Assembly: GCA_002508545.1 (NCBI GenBank)
Contig: DAVH01000016.1
Location: forward strand, 1-16,862
DNA: 16,862 nucleotides
From: Methanomassiliicoccus sp. UBA6
Lineage (GTDB): Archaea; Thermoplasmatota; Thermoplasmata; Methanomassiliicoccales; Methanomassiliicoccaceae
Direction of reading: 5' to 3'
Made by a program: the position numbers and the translations under genes. The notes beneath the pieces were generated by a model, which did no database searches, was not told the origin of the DNA, and saw nothing but the letters and a program-made list of their open reading frames with translations. Of the stretch, positions 1 through 6,148 are shown piece after piece. The stretch's first letter is position 1; each line of letters starts with the position of its first letter.

Positions 1-89
1 TCGAGGTCTTCTACAACCGGCGCCGGCGGCACTCGTCCCTTGGCTATCTGGCACCGGTGCAGTACGAGGAGAGAGCAGCCGACGCCTAA
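1..89 (+). CDS. IS3-family transposase, C-terminal fragment (cut by window start)
   Basis: Reading from base 3, the frame encodes EVFYNRRRRHSSLGYLAPV and ends with TAA at 87-89. FYN-x-x-R-x-H-S-x-L-GY-x-(T/A)P is the well-known C-terminal signature of the IS3/IS150 OrfB integrase (DDE catalytic domain, rve superfamily). This part lies after the catalytic glutamate, so only the last 28 residues or so are visible. The stop lies 6 bp before the terminal repeat, the normal IS3 arrangement. The 5' part, including OrfA and any frameshift site, is outside the window. Confidence 0.85.
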   Translation, partial: EVFYNRRRRHSSLGYLAPVQYEERAADA

Positions 90-95
90 CCCGGC

Positions 96-120
96 TGTCC
101 ACCAGACCCGGGCAAGCTCA
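96..120 (+). repeat. Right terminal inverted repeat of the IS3 element
   Basis: This 25-bp stretch follows the transposase stop codon and is nearly the reverse complement of the left ends commonly seen in IS3 relatives, which start TGAGCTTGCCC. It should mark the exact junction between the element and the flanking chromosome at 120/121. The partner repeat is not in the window. Confidence 0.7.
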
Positions 121-192
121 CCCTGTCCGTGCACCGTGCACCTCGGGCCACGGCCACGGAGTTGGTCCACGGGATTCGGGCACGGAGCGGCC

Positions 193-222
193 GGTGACGG
201 TCACGGTGACGGTGACGGCGAC
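193..222 (+). repeat. Short hexamer tandem repeat (GGTGAC-type, five units)
   Basis: Five imperfect copies of GGTGAC (units 1, 3 and 4 identical; unit 2 GGTCAC; unit 5 GGCGAC) lie in the 213-bp gap between the IS end and the cation transporter. The rest of this gap (121-302) shows no clear TATA box, ribosome-binding site or gene. The repeat may be simple slippage sequence. Confidence 0.6.
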
Positions 223-302
223 GGGTAGGGCGATGGGATGAGGCACGACCAAACACACCCTTCCCCCCCGCTCGACTCCCTGCGACACTCGCTCTCCCCC
301 GC

Positions 303-1709
303 ATGGAAGCCCGATCGCCCATCCCCGCCGCGCGCGACGCCGCCCACCACGAGAAGCGGCTGGTGGCCCTCTCGTCGGTGCTGGCGGCGGTGGCGCTGAC
401 CACGTTCAAGGTCGCGGTCGGCTTCTCCACCGGCTCGATCGGCATCCTCTCCGAGGCGGCGCACTCCGGGCTGGATCTGGTGGCCGCGGCCATGACCTTC
501 TTCGCGGTCCGGGCCTCGGGGCGCCCGGCCGACCGCGAGCACGCCTACGGCCACGGCAAGGTGGAGAACCTCTCCGCCCTGGTGGAGACGCTTTTGCTGC
601 TGGTCACCTGCGCCTGGATCGTGCGCGAGGCCCTGACCCGGCTCTTCTTCGCCCCCGAGGCCGTGGAGGTCACCTGGTGGAGCTTTAGGGTCATGGCCGT
701 GTCCATGGTCATCGACATCACGCGCTCCCGGATGCTCAGGCGCATGGCCGAAAAGCACAACAGCCAGGCCCTGGAGGCCGACGCCATCCACTTCTCCACC
801 GACCTCCTGTCGTCGGCGGTGGTCATCGTGGGCATACTGATGACCATGGCCGGCTTCGAGAACTTCGACTCCATTGCCGCCCTGGGCGTTGCCGCCGTCA
901 CCGCGGTGATCGGCTACCGGCTGTGGAAGAGGTCGGTGCACACGCTTATGGACGGGGCGCCGGCCGGCCTGTCGGACGTCATCGCCGCCGAGATCATGTC
1001 CGTCCCGGGCATCCACCGGGTGGAAAGGATAAGGGTCAGGGAGTCCGGGGCCATCACCTTCGTCGAGGCGACGGTCCTCGTCGACCAGGTGCTGCCGGTG
1101 GAGCAGGGGCACCGCCTGACCGAGGAGGTGGGGCAGAGGATAAGGTCCGCCATACCGAACGCCGATGTCGTCGTGCACGCTGAGCCCATCTGCCTGGAGA
1201 ACGCCTCCCTGGAGGACCGCATCCGGGCCGAGGGCGCGACCATGCCCGAGGTGAGGAGCGTGCACAACATCGCCATCACCGAGGGGCCGGAAGGCCGCCT
1301 CGTAGAGTTCCACGTCGAGATGGACGGCGAGCTGACGGTGGAGAAGGGGCATGAGTCCGCCTCTCTCCTGGAGGACAAGGTCGCCCGCCTCGACCCGTGC
1401 ATCGCCAAGGTGGTCTCCCACATCGAACCGGTCGGCTGCCTGGCGTGCAAGGGCGAGGCCTCCGAGATGGAGAGGGAGCTCATCCAGAGGACCATCGACC
1501 GGATCGCCTACCAGTTCCCGGAGGTGCGGTGCTGCCGGGACATCCATGTGCACTCCACCGCCAACGGCTACCGGGTGTTCTTGTGCTGCCAGTTCGACCC
1601 CCAGCTGACCGTGAACCGGGCCCACGAGGTCGTCACCCGCCTCGAGGGGGTCATCCGCTCGAGGCACACCGAGATCGAGAGCGTGACCATCCACCTCGAG
1701 CCGGTCTGA
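303..1709 (+). CDS. Cation diffusion facilitator (CDF) family transporter with extended C-terminal tail
   Basis: A 468-aa inner-membrane proton/divalent-metal antiporter of the CDF family. Residues about 20-215 hold the transmembrane domain. TM2 carries H54-S-x-x-D58, the following loop has the family motif H80-AYGHGK-x-E, and TM5 has H163-x-x-x-D167, which together form the expected transport-site residues. After it come what look like three successive copies of the cytoplasmic dimerisation (ZT_dimer) fold, about residues 220-295, 300-376 and 390-468. Each ends in a similar V-x-H-x-EP strand (VVHAEP, VVSHIEP, VTIHLEP). Typical CDF proteins have one copy and about 300 residues. A C379-x-x-C pair and two CC pairs (410-411, 428-429) lie between or in the last copies and could bind metal. 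The ATG has no Shine-Dalgarno. The gene converges on its neighbour with a 2-bp gap. The metal (Zn, Mn, Fe or Co) cannot be told. Confidence 0.9.
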   Translation: MEARSPIPAARDAAHHEKRLVALSSVLAAVALTTFKVAVGFSTGSIGILSEAAHSGLDLVAAAMTFFAVRASGRPADREHAYGHGKVENLSALVETLLLLVTCAWIVREALTRLFFAPEAVEVTWWSFRVMAVSMVIDITRSRMLRRMAEKHNSQALEADAIHFSTDLLSSAVVIVGILMTMAGFENFDSIAALGVAAVTAVIGYRLWKRSVHTLMDGAPAGLSDVIAAEIMSVPGIHRVERIRVRESGAITFVEATVLVDQVLPVEQGHRLTEEVGQRIRSAIPNADVVVHAEPICLENASLEDRIRAEGATMPEVRSVHNIAITEGPEGRLVEFHVEMDGELTVEKGHESASLLEDKVARLDPCIAKVVSHIEPVGCLACKGEASEMERELIQRTIDRIAYQFPEVRCCRDIHVHSTANGYRVFLCCQFDPQLTVNRAHEVVTRLEGVIRSRHTEIESVTIHLEPV

Positions 1710-1711
1710 GG

Positions 1712-2140
1712 TCAGTCGATGTCCGCCGCCAGGTTCCTGGACAGCATGGAGCACTTCTGCTCGTGGACCATCCCGTCCCGCTCGACGAATATCCTGTAGG
1801 TGCCCTTGTCCCCGCGGTCGATGTCCACCTCGTAGCCCTCGTCCTTGACCTTGACCCGCTCCACCTTTCCATCGCCGATGAATTCCAGGGCCCGGTCGAT
1901 GGCGTCCCTCTGGCTGATGTCCCGGGCTCCGCTGGGAACCTCCTCCAGGTCCTCCTCGAAGCAGTGCCTGGTCCTCCCGCTCCGGTCCACGACAACGCCG
2001 CGGTCCCCCTTCCGGGTGCGGAACTCGAAGTAGTGGTCCTCGCCCTTCTCGTACCTGATCACCACCGCCTCTCGGTCGCCGGTCCGGTTGGCGATGCACC
2101 GCCTGGCGACCCCCAGGGCCTCATCGAAATCAACTTCCAT
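1712..2140 (-). CDS. Small PepSY-like protein of unknown function
   Basis: A 142-aa acidic, soluble protein without signal peptide or membrane segment. I do not recognise a named family with certainty. It appears to hold two similar halves (about 5-58 and 73-125), each a short helix followed by strands with a V-x-V-x-x-x-x-x-x-Y/H-x-x-x-x-x-R pattern and a D-x-x-G-x-x/ERDGMV turn. This resembles the PepSY fold, known as a protease-inhibitor or regulatory module; that match is inferred by eye. The ATG is preceded by GAGGGG about 5 nt upstream, a good ribosome-binding site. The gene lies 42 bp after the GCS2-like gene on the same strand and is probably the last gene of that operon, although an AT-rich stretch around 2171-2183 could give it its own promoter. 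Confidence 0.7.
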   Translation of the reverse strand: MEVDFDEALGVARRCIANRTGDREAVVIRYEKGEDHYFEFRTRKGDRGVVVDRSGRTRHCFEEDLEEVPSGARDISQRDAIDRALEFIGDGKVERVKVKDEGYEVDIDRGDKGTYRIFVERDGMVHEQKCSMLSRNLAADID

Positions 2141-2182
2141 CGTCGCCCCTCAACTACTTGGAGGTCGATGGAGAAATAGATT

Positions 2183-3286
2183 TCAGTCCGCCCTCGCCGG
2201 AACATTGTCCCTGAGGCAGCGGGCCATGGTCATCGCCACGTCCCGGATGCTGTCGCCGTCCCTCGCCCGGGCCGCCATGATCTCGGCCAAACTGCCCTCC
2301 TCGATGCGGCGCTCGATGAGCGGGAGGTAGGCGAGCTCCTCGGAGGTGGCGGCCCTGGAGGCGGCCCTGTAGAGCCTCATCAGCTCCGGGCGGCAGGCGG
2401 AGACGCCTTTGGTGATGGAGGCCTCATTGGCCTCCAGCAGCGCGTCGTGGTCCTCCTCGAGGTCGAGGTCCGGCCTGAGCAGCGCGAGGATGAACGCGGT
2501 GACCGCCATGTCCGAGCGGATGCACTCCTGCTCGTCGCAGGCCTTCAGCTCGAGGCACTCGCGGTGGTAGCGGACGATCACCCCCCTTGAATCGATCCAC
2601 TCGTGGCAGAGCTCGTCGCCGCCGATCTCGCGCAGGTCGGAGTAGATCGATCCGATGATCTGGTCGTGGTGGCTGCGGGACCTCAGCTTCTCCGGTATCA
2701 CGTTGTTGCAGATGGAGGGCACCCGCTCCTGGTTCTGGCGGTAGTACAGCAGGCGGTTGTCCATCGCACCGGTCGCCCGCCCCTCGACGAAGGGCGAGGA
2801 GGCGGTGAGGGCGACGAGGTACGGGGTGAGCGCCCGCATGCGGTTGAACATCGAGACCATCTTGCCCTCGTTGGCATAGTGGACGTTGACCTGCAGGGCC
2901 TGGATGTTCAGCCAGCCGTGCTGGTGAAGATCGAAAAGGCGATCATAGACCGCGTAGATCTCTCGGTCCTCGTGGTCCCACACCGACGTCTGATCGAGCG
3001 TCAGCAGGGGATGCATCCCCAGGCCGAGGAGCGTGTACCTAGAGCCGGTGGCGAGGTGGAACCTCATCATCCCGTCGTACAGCACCCCCTCCATGTCGGC
3101 GACCGAGGTCTGGGGGACCGACGGGACGATCTCGATGACGTTCTTCTGCAGCTCCTTGCTCAGGTTCACCCCGCCGAAGGGGATCTCGTTCTCCACCCTG
3201 CCGTGGATGCCCTCGATGATCCGGTCCACGATCGGCAGTGGCCCGAGAAGGGCATCGTTGACCGAGAGCTCGTGCTCAGTTCCCAC
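2183..3286 (-). CDS. GCS2-type glutamate-cysteine ligase-like protein
   Basis: A 367-aa member of the carboxylate-amine ligase family GCS2 (YbdK/EgtA/plant GshA relatives), which joins the gamma-carboxyl of glutamate to an amine, classically cysteine, using ATP. Visible motifs are the N-terminal G2-TEHE (family G-x-E-x-E), K48-NVIEIVPSVP, G90-MHP, the strand LQVNVH at 131-136, and T161-ASSPFVEGRATG. Near the C-terminal half E246-LKACDEQEC matches the E-x-R/K-x-CD strand of the family. These fit a catalytically competent fold, but the substrate is unknown. Methanogens generally lack glutathione, so gamma-glutamylcysteine or another gamma-glutamyl amide is possible. Start: GTG at 3284-3286, directly before the GTEHE motif; no other in-frame start lies close upstream. 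It overlaps the end of the YkgJ-like gene by 11 bp, indicating translational coupling. Confidence 0.85.
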   Translation of the reverse strand: MGTEHELSVNDALLGPLPIVDRIIEGIHGRVENEIPFGGVNLSKELQKNVIEIVPSVPQTSVADMEGVLYDGMMRFHLATGSRYTLLGLGMHPLLTLDQTSVWDHEDREIYAVYDRLFDLHQHGWLNIQALQVNVHYANEGKMVSMFNRMRALTPYLVALTASSPFVEGRATGAMDNRLLYYRQNQERVPSICNNVIPEKLRSRSHHDQIIGSIYSDLREIGGDELCHEWIDSRGVIVRYHRECLELKACDEQECIRSDMAVTAFILALLRPDLDLEEDHDALLEANEASITKGVSACRPELMRLYRAASRAATSEELAYLPLIERRIEEGSLAEIMAARARDGDSIRDVAMTMARCLRDNVPARAD

Positions 3287-3785
3287 GGTCGTCGGACAAC
3301 ACCTCGGACATGGGGATCTCGGCTATCTTCTCGGTCTCCGGCTCCTCTATCCTGCAGACGCTGTCCAGCTCCTCCTGGGGAAGGGACCTCACCAGGTGCC
3401 GGATCTTCTCCACCGCCAGCCCGTACTGCTCGTCGTACACCGCGGGGTTCCCCTTGAGGAAGGTCACCAGGTCGCACCTGCCCTCCTTCTTGAGGTAGAT
3501 CTCGAGCTTGCCGTTCCGCACGTCGAATGTGAACGGCCCGGCCGAGCAGGTCTCCGGCTTCACGCTCTGCACGCGGCACCTTCCCTCGGAGAAGCCGACG
3601 CAGAACCCGGTGGACTTGCAGTCCAGCATGCGATGCTCCCGGAACAGCACGTCGTCCAAGGTCATTCCGTTCTCCAGCAGTATGGAGATGCGCTCCTCGG
3701 TCAATGGAGGACGGGCGTAGTAGCAGCAGCGGCCGCCGCACTTGTCGCAGATCCTGGTCAGAAGATCATAGGTTGCCTGGTTCAT
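3276..3785 (-). CDS. YkgJ-family cysteine-cluster protein
   Basis: A 169-aa soluble protein of the YkgJ (zinc- or iron-chelating Fe-S-like) cysteine-cluster family. Cysteines C13-x-x-C16-x-x-x-C20-C21 fit the family start (C-x-x-CGG-x-CC). C56, C62, C70 and C80 follow, and C80 lies in the family motif V-x-P-x-x-C-x-x-(G)PF. These eight cysteines probably bind a metal or Fe-S cluster; C104 and C144 are additional. The ATG is preceded by GAGAGGTG (3793-3800), about 7 nt upstream. It is the first gene of a probable operon with the GCS2-like gene (11-bp overlap) and the PepSY-like gene. Family members have no firmly established reaction; a role in protein modification or redox chemistry is inferred only from the cysteines. 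Confidence 0.85.
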   Translation of the reverse strand: MNQATYDLLTRICDKCGGRCCYYARPPLTEERISILLENGMTLDDVLFREHRMLDCKSTGFCVGFSEGRCRVQSVKPETCSAGPFTFDVRNGKLEIYLKKEGRCDLVTFLKGNPAVYDEQYGLAVEKIRHLVRSLPQEELDSVCRIEEPETEKIAEIPMSEVLSDDRGN

Positions 3786-3792
3786 CTTAAAA

Positions 3793-3800
3793 CACCTCTC
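3793..3800 (-). promoter_or_regulatory. Ribosome-binding site of the YkgJ-like gene
   Basis: GAGAGGTG on the minus strand lies 7 nt before the ATG at 3785, matching the archaeal anti-Shine-Dalgarno (GGAGGTGA). It supports this start and a leadered transcript, in contrast to several leaderless-looking neighbours. Confidence 0.65.
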
Positions 3801-3812
3801 GGGCGCCCCTTG

Positions 3813-3848
3813 CAGGAGGGCGGAAACCCGTGATTGCGGTTGCCCTGA
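3813..3848 (-). other. Possible stem-loop in the 5' leader of the YkgJ/GCS2 operon
   Basis: In the leader RNA, AGGGC (3842-3846) can pair with GCCCT (3817-3821). Inside it AACC (3838-3841) can pair with GGTT (3825-3828), leaving a 9-nt loop and a 3-nt bulge. CAG/CTG pairing could extend the base across a one-base bulge. It lies about 30-60 nt before the start codon. It may be a regulatory leader or chance pairing in GC-rich DNA; no known riboswitch class was recognised. Confidence 0.3.
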
Positions 3849-3901
3849 AACAACGCCTGAACATGACGCATCTAGGCTGTTAAGGCCGGTGATTCTATGC
3901 T

Positions 3902-3913
3902 TGCTATATATTT
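3902..3913 (-). promoter_or_regulatory. TATA box, probably for the YkgJ/GCS2/PepSY-like operon
   Basis: The minus strand reads AATAAATATATAGC, the most A/T-rich stretch in the area and a good match to the archaeal TATA element. Transcription would start near 3885, leaving a leader of about 100 nt before the YkgJ-like ATG. The element is nearly symmetric, so plus-strand use (with no obvious downstream gene) cannot be excluded. Confidence 0.55.
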
Positions 3914-3958
3914 ATTGCGAAATGAGGCCTGGCCGGCCGCATCCCTGGCCCCTGAGGA

Positions 3959-4666
3959 TCACGGGCCGGGGAGCGTGTGGCGGAGCAGCTCCCTCCACGC
4001 CTCGAGCTCGTTCTGACCGCGCCCGCAGAGCTTCAGGTACTCGAACTCGTACCCCCGCCGGAAGAGGTCCTTGAACTCGTCCGCCTCCGCCTCCTCCTGC
4101 CTCGGCTGCCAGCGCTCCATAAGCAGCGAGGACATGGCCACGTCGGCGAGATAGTCGCCCCGTACCGCGTTGCCCCAGTTGAACACCACCGGCCCGTCGA
4201 TGGAGATCATCATGCTGTCCGGAACGAAGTTCATGTGGCAAAGCCAGTCCCCGTCGGGCATGCGCTTCAGCCGCTCGCGCAGCGCCCGGCGCTCCTCCCC
4301 GGTCACCTCCGCCCCGGCCAGGATGTCGTCGAGGATCCCCTTGAGGCGGGGCAGCTCCGGCACCTTGTGCATGTGGACCTCGTGGTGCTCGTGAGCGAAG
4401 AACTCGATCAGCCGCCTCAGCCAGTTGGGGTGCTCGATCATCCACCGGGTGAAGGTCGGCCCATAGACCTTGTCGATGGCCATTCCCAGGCGGCCCTCGT
4501 GCTCCGCGAGCCCGCGGACGAACGGCGTCTCCAGACCATACCGTCGGACGAGCGAGGTCACCTCGATCTCGCGCTCCGCCTCCTCCCTTGCCGTCCCTTC
4601 CGGGAAGAGCTTGATCATTATGCCCTCTCCGGCCTCGACGAGCTCGTACACCGCGGTCGCTGACAT
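3959..4666 (-). CDS. APH/choline-kinase-fold protein, probable pseudokinase
   Basis: A 235-aa protein with the layout of the aminoglycoside phosphotransferase (APH) kinase-like superfamily. The N-lobe has an M17-IKLFPEG strand (candidate ATP-binding K19) and E33 in the following helix. The C-lobe holds L142-CHMNFVPDS and V160-VFNWGNA, followed by GDYLADVAMSSLL. In active relatives these read H-x-D-x-x-x-x-N and I/V-D-W. Here the catalytic Asp is N146, the metal-binding Asn is S151 and the DFG-like Asp is N163, so normal phosphotransfer is unlikely. The ATG at 4664-4666 was chosen over an upstream one at 4714 because GGAGG lies 4 nt before it. It is divergent from the CLC gene. Function unknown; a binding or regulatory pseudokinase, or an altered chemistry, are both possible. 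Confidence 0.75.
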   Translation of the reverse strand: MSATAVYELVEAGEGIMIKLFPEGTAREEAEREIEVTSLVRRYGLETPFVRGLAEHEGRLGMAIDKVYGPTFTRWMIEHPNWLRRLIEFFAHEHHEVHMHKVPELPRLKGILDDILAGAEVTGEERRALRERLKRMPDGDWLCHMNFVPDSMMISIDGPVVFNWGNAVRGDYLADVAMSSLLMERWQPRQEEAEADEFKDLFRRGYEFEYLKLCGRGQNELEAWRELLRHTLPGP

Positions 4667-4670
4667 GTTT

Positions 4671-4675
4671 CCTCC
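4671..4675 (-). promoter_or_regulatory. Ribosome-binding site fixing the start of the APH-like gene
   Basis: GGAGG on the minus strand, 4 nt before the ATG at 4666. The longer frame from 4714 lacks such a site, so the shorter 235-aa product is preferred. Confidence 0.65.
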
Positions 4676-4790
4676 GATCGATGCGGCGTGAGCCGTTCCC
4701 CGCCCCCTCGACACCGTCCAGATGGTTCCATGGAGGTAAAAACCTATTTGAGGGCTGTTTACGAGCGGGGACCACGGGGCTACGGCAGGC

Positions 4791-4796
4791 TTATAT
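4791..4796 (+). promoter_or_regulatory. TATA box of the CLC gene
   Basis: TTATAT in the context GGCTTATATCGG. A start of transcription about 26 bp downstream would fall near 4820, 20 nt before the GTG at 4841. This argues against the longer frames starting at 4688, 4730 or 4805, because they begin upstream of that point. Confidence 0.6.
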
Positions 4797-4830
4797 CGGC
4801 CGGAATGAGAAGTGTGCCAGTTGTGAATGT

Positions 4831-4836
4831 GGAGGG
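4831..4836 (+). promoter_or_regulatory. Ribosome-binding site of the CLC gene
   Basis: GGAGGG lies 4 nt before the in-frame GTG at 4841 and is the best Shine-Dalgarno in the region, deciding the start. Confidence 0.6.
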
Positions 4837-4840
4837 ACCG

Positions 4841-6148
4841 GTGACCGCCGCGGCCGAGCCTCGCGAGGTGGATATCAGGAGCAGGCTGTTCTACAAGCTT
4901 CTCCTGATATCGGGGGCGGTGGGCGTGCTGGGAGCGCTCCTCACCGTGGCCTTCTTCGCGGTCATGCAGTCAGGCATCACATTCATCTGGGAACGCCTGC
5001 CCCAGGCGCTCGGGCTGGAGGCCGGCGTCGCCTCCGCCGCGTTCATCATCGCCTTCTGCCTGCTGGGGGGCCTGCTGGTCGGATCGATCACCCGCTTCTC
5101 CAGGGTCCGGCCGCTGCTGCTGTCGGAGGAGCTGGAGGAGTTCACCGACTGCGGCAGGTTGCCCCCGCGCAACGGCATGGTGGGCATGGTCCGGGGGCTG
5201 ACCGGCCTGATCTTCGCCGGCTCCATCGGTCCGGAGGGTCCTCTGACCGGCGCCTGCGGCTCGCTGGGCACCTGGATCGCCGACCGGATGAAGGTCGGGA
5301 GGCCGGCCAACGCCGTCTTCACCCTGGCCGGCATCAGCGGGATGTTCGGCTCCTTCCTGGGCTCCCCCTTCGGCTTCGCCGTGCTCACCATCGAGGTGGG
5401 GCTGGAGAAGCAGAAGATCAGCTGGAAGATGCTGCTGCCGAGCATCGTGGCCGCCTCGGTGGGCTACACCGTCTTCTTCGCCCTGACCGGATACGTGTTC
5501 GGCGGCATGTACCAGTTCCCGGCCTACGAGGGCTGGAGCCTGGTCGACCTCGGCTACGCGGTCCTGCTCGGCCTGGCGGGGGGCGCCGTGGGCCTGCTGT
5601 TCATCTTCCTCCTGCGAGGTCTCAGGAGGCTGTCCGGCAGGTGGGCCTCCCGGCCGGTAACGCTCGCTATCCTGGCCGGCCTGATGCTGGGGGCGGTCGG
5701 CTCGCTTTTCCCGGTCCTCCTGTTCTCCGGCGACGCGCAGATCCAGACGATCATCGACGACTCCGCGAGCCTGGGGTTCGTCACGCTGATGGTCCTCGCC
5801 CTCCTGAAGGTCTTCCTGACCACCGTCTGCCTCTCCCTGGGCTGGTCGGGCGGCTACATCTTCCCGTCGTTCTTCATCGGGACCGCGATGGGGCTGGCCG
5901 TCCACCAGCTTCTCCCGTTCATCCCGGAGATCGTGTGCATCGTGTGCGTCATGTCCGGGGTGGCCGTCGCGCTCCTGAAGTCCCCCATCGCCATGGCCTT
6001 CATCATCCTGGCGCTGTTCGACGTCCGGCTGAGCCCGGTCATCGCCATCGCCATCACCGCCGCCTTCCTGCTGACCTACCGCATCGAGCTGCTGCCCCCG
6101 GCCGACCGTCCGGCGTGCGCTGAGGACGGCGCGCCTCAGACCAGGTGA
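4841..6148 (+). CDS. CLC-family chloride channel/antiporter, divergent
   Basis: A 435-aa multi-pass membrane protein of the CLC family, which moves Cl- or other anions, often in exchange for protons. Hallmarks are G127-SIGPEGP (the family G-x-EGP with gating glutamate E132) and W335-SGGYIFPSFFIG (the family G-x-F-x-P region). The helix-D motif GSGIP, which supplies the selectivity serine in canonical CLCs, is not recognisable before E132; the region instead reads LLLSEELEEF and R-LPPRN. This suggests a distant subfamily with uncertain ion preference. Start GTG 4841 is supported by TATA and ribosome-binding sites; a longer frame from ATG 4688 exists but its first 51 residues look non-coding. 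Its 3' end overlaps that of the MtaA-like gene by 13 bp on the opposite strand. Confidence 0.85.
   Translation: MTAAAEPREVDIRSRLFYKLLLISGAVGVLGALLTVAFFAVMQSGITFIWERLPQALGLEAGVASAAFIIAFCLLGGLLVGSITRFSRVRPLLLSEELEEFTDCGRLPPRNGMVGMVRGLTGLIFAGSIGPEGPLTGACGSLGTWIADRMKVGRPANAVFTLAGISGMFGSFLGSPFGFAVLTIEVGLEKQKISWKMLLPSIVAASVGYTVFFALTGYVFGGMYQFPAYEGWSLVDLGYAVLLGLAGGAVGLLFIFLLRGLRRLSGRWASRPVTLAILAGLMLGAVGSLFPVLLFSGDAQIQTIIDDSASLGFVTLMVLALLKVFLTTVCLSLGWSGGYIFPSFFIGTAMGLAVHQLLPFIPEIVCIVCVMSGVAVALLKSPIAMAFIILALFDVRLSPVIAIAITAAFLLTYRIELLPPADRPACAEDGAPQTR

Larger units (their letters stand above)
1..120 (+). mobile_element. 3' end of an IS3-family insertion sequence
   Basis: The first 120 bases hold the end of a transposase reading frame followed by a sequence typical of the IS3-family right terminal repeat. 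The repeat begins TGTCCACCAGACC and ends GCAAGCTCA, so the element appears to end at base 120 with the usual terminal CA. The rest lies outside the window, so whether it is complete and active cannot be judged. IS3 elements are commoner in bacteria than archaea, so recent acquisition is possible. No target duplication can be checked without the left end. Confidence 0.8.

Noticed and set aside
190..228. CRISPR-like or iteron array at the GGTGAC repeats
   Set aside because: Units are only 6 bp, contiguous and imperfect, with no spacers; simple tandem repeat is enough.
201..2099. 632-codon open frame on the minus strand opposite the CDF gene
   Set aside because: Its translation is Gly/Arg/His-rich without domains and it runs opposite a well-supported transporter; it also covers the PepSY-like gene in another frame. 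Such shadows are common at this GC content.
4688..4840. Longer N-terminus for the CLC protein from ATG 4688
   Set aside because: It begins upstream of the likely transcription start (TATA at 4791) and lacks CLC-like sequence; GTG 4841 has a strong ribosome-binding site.
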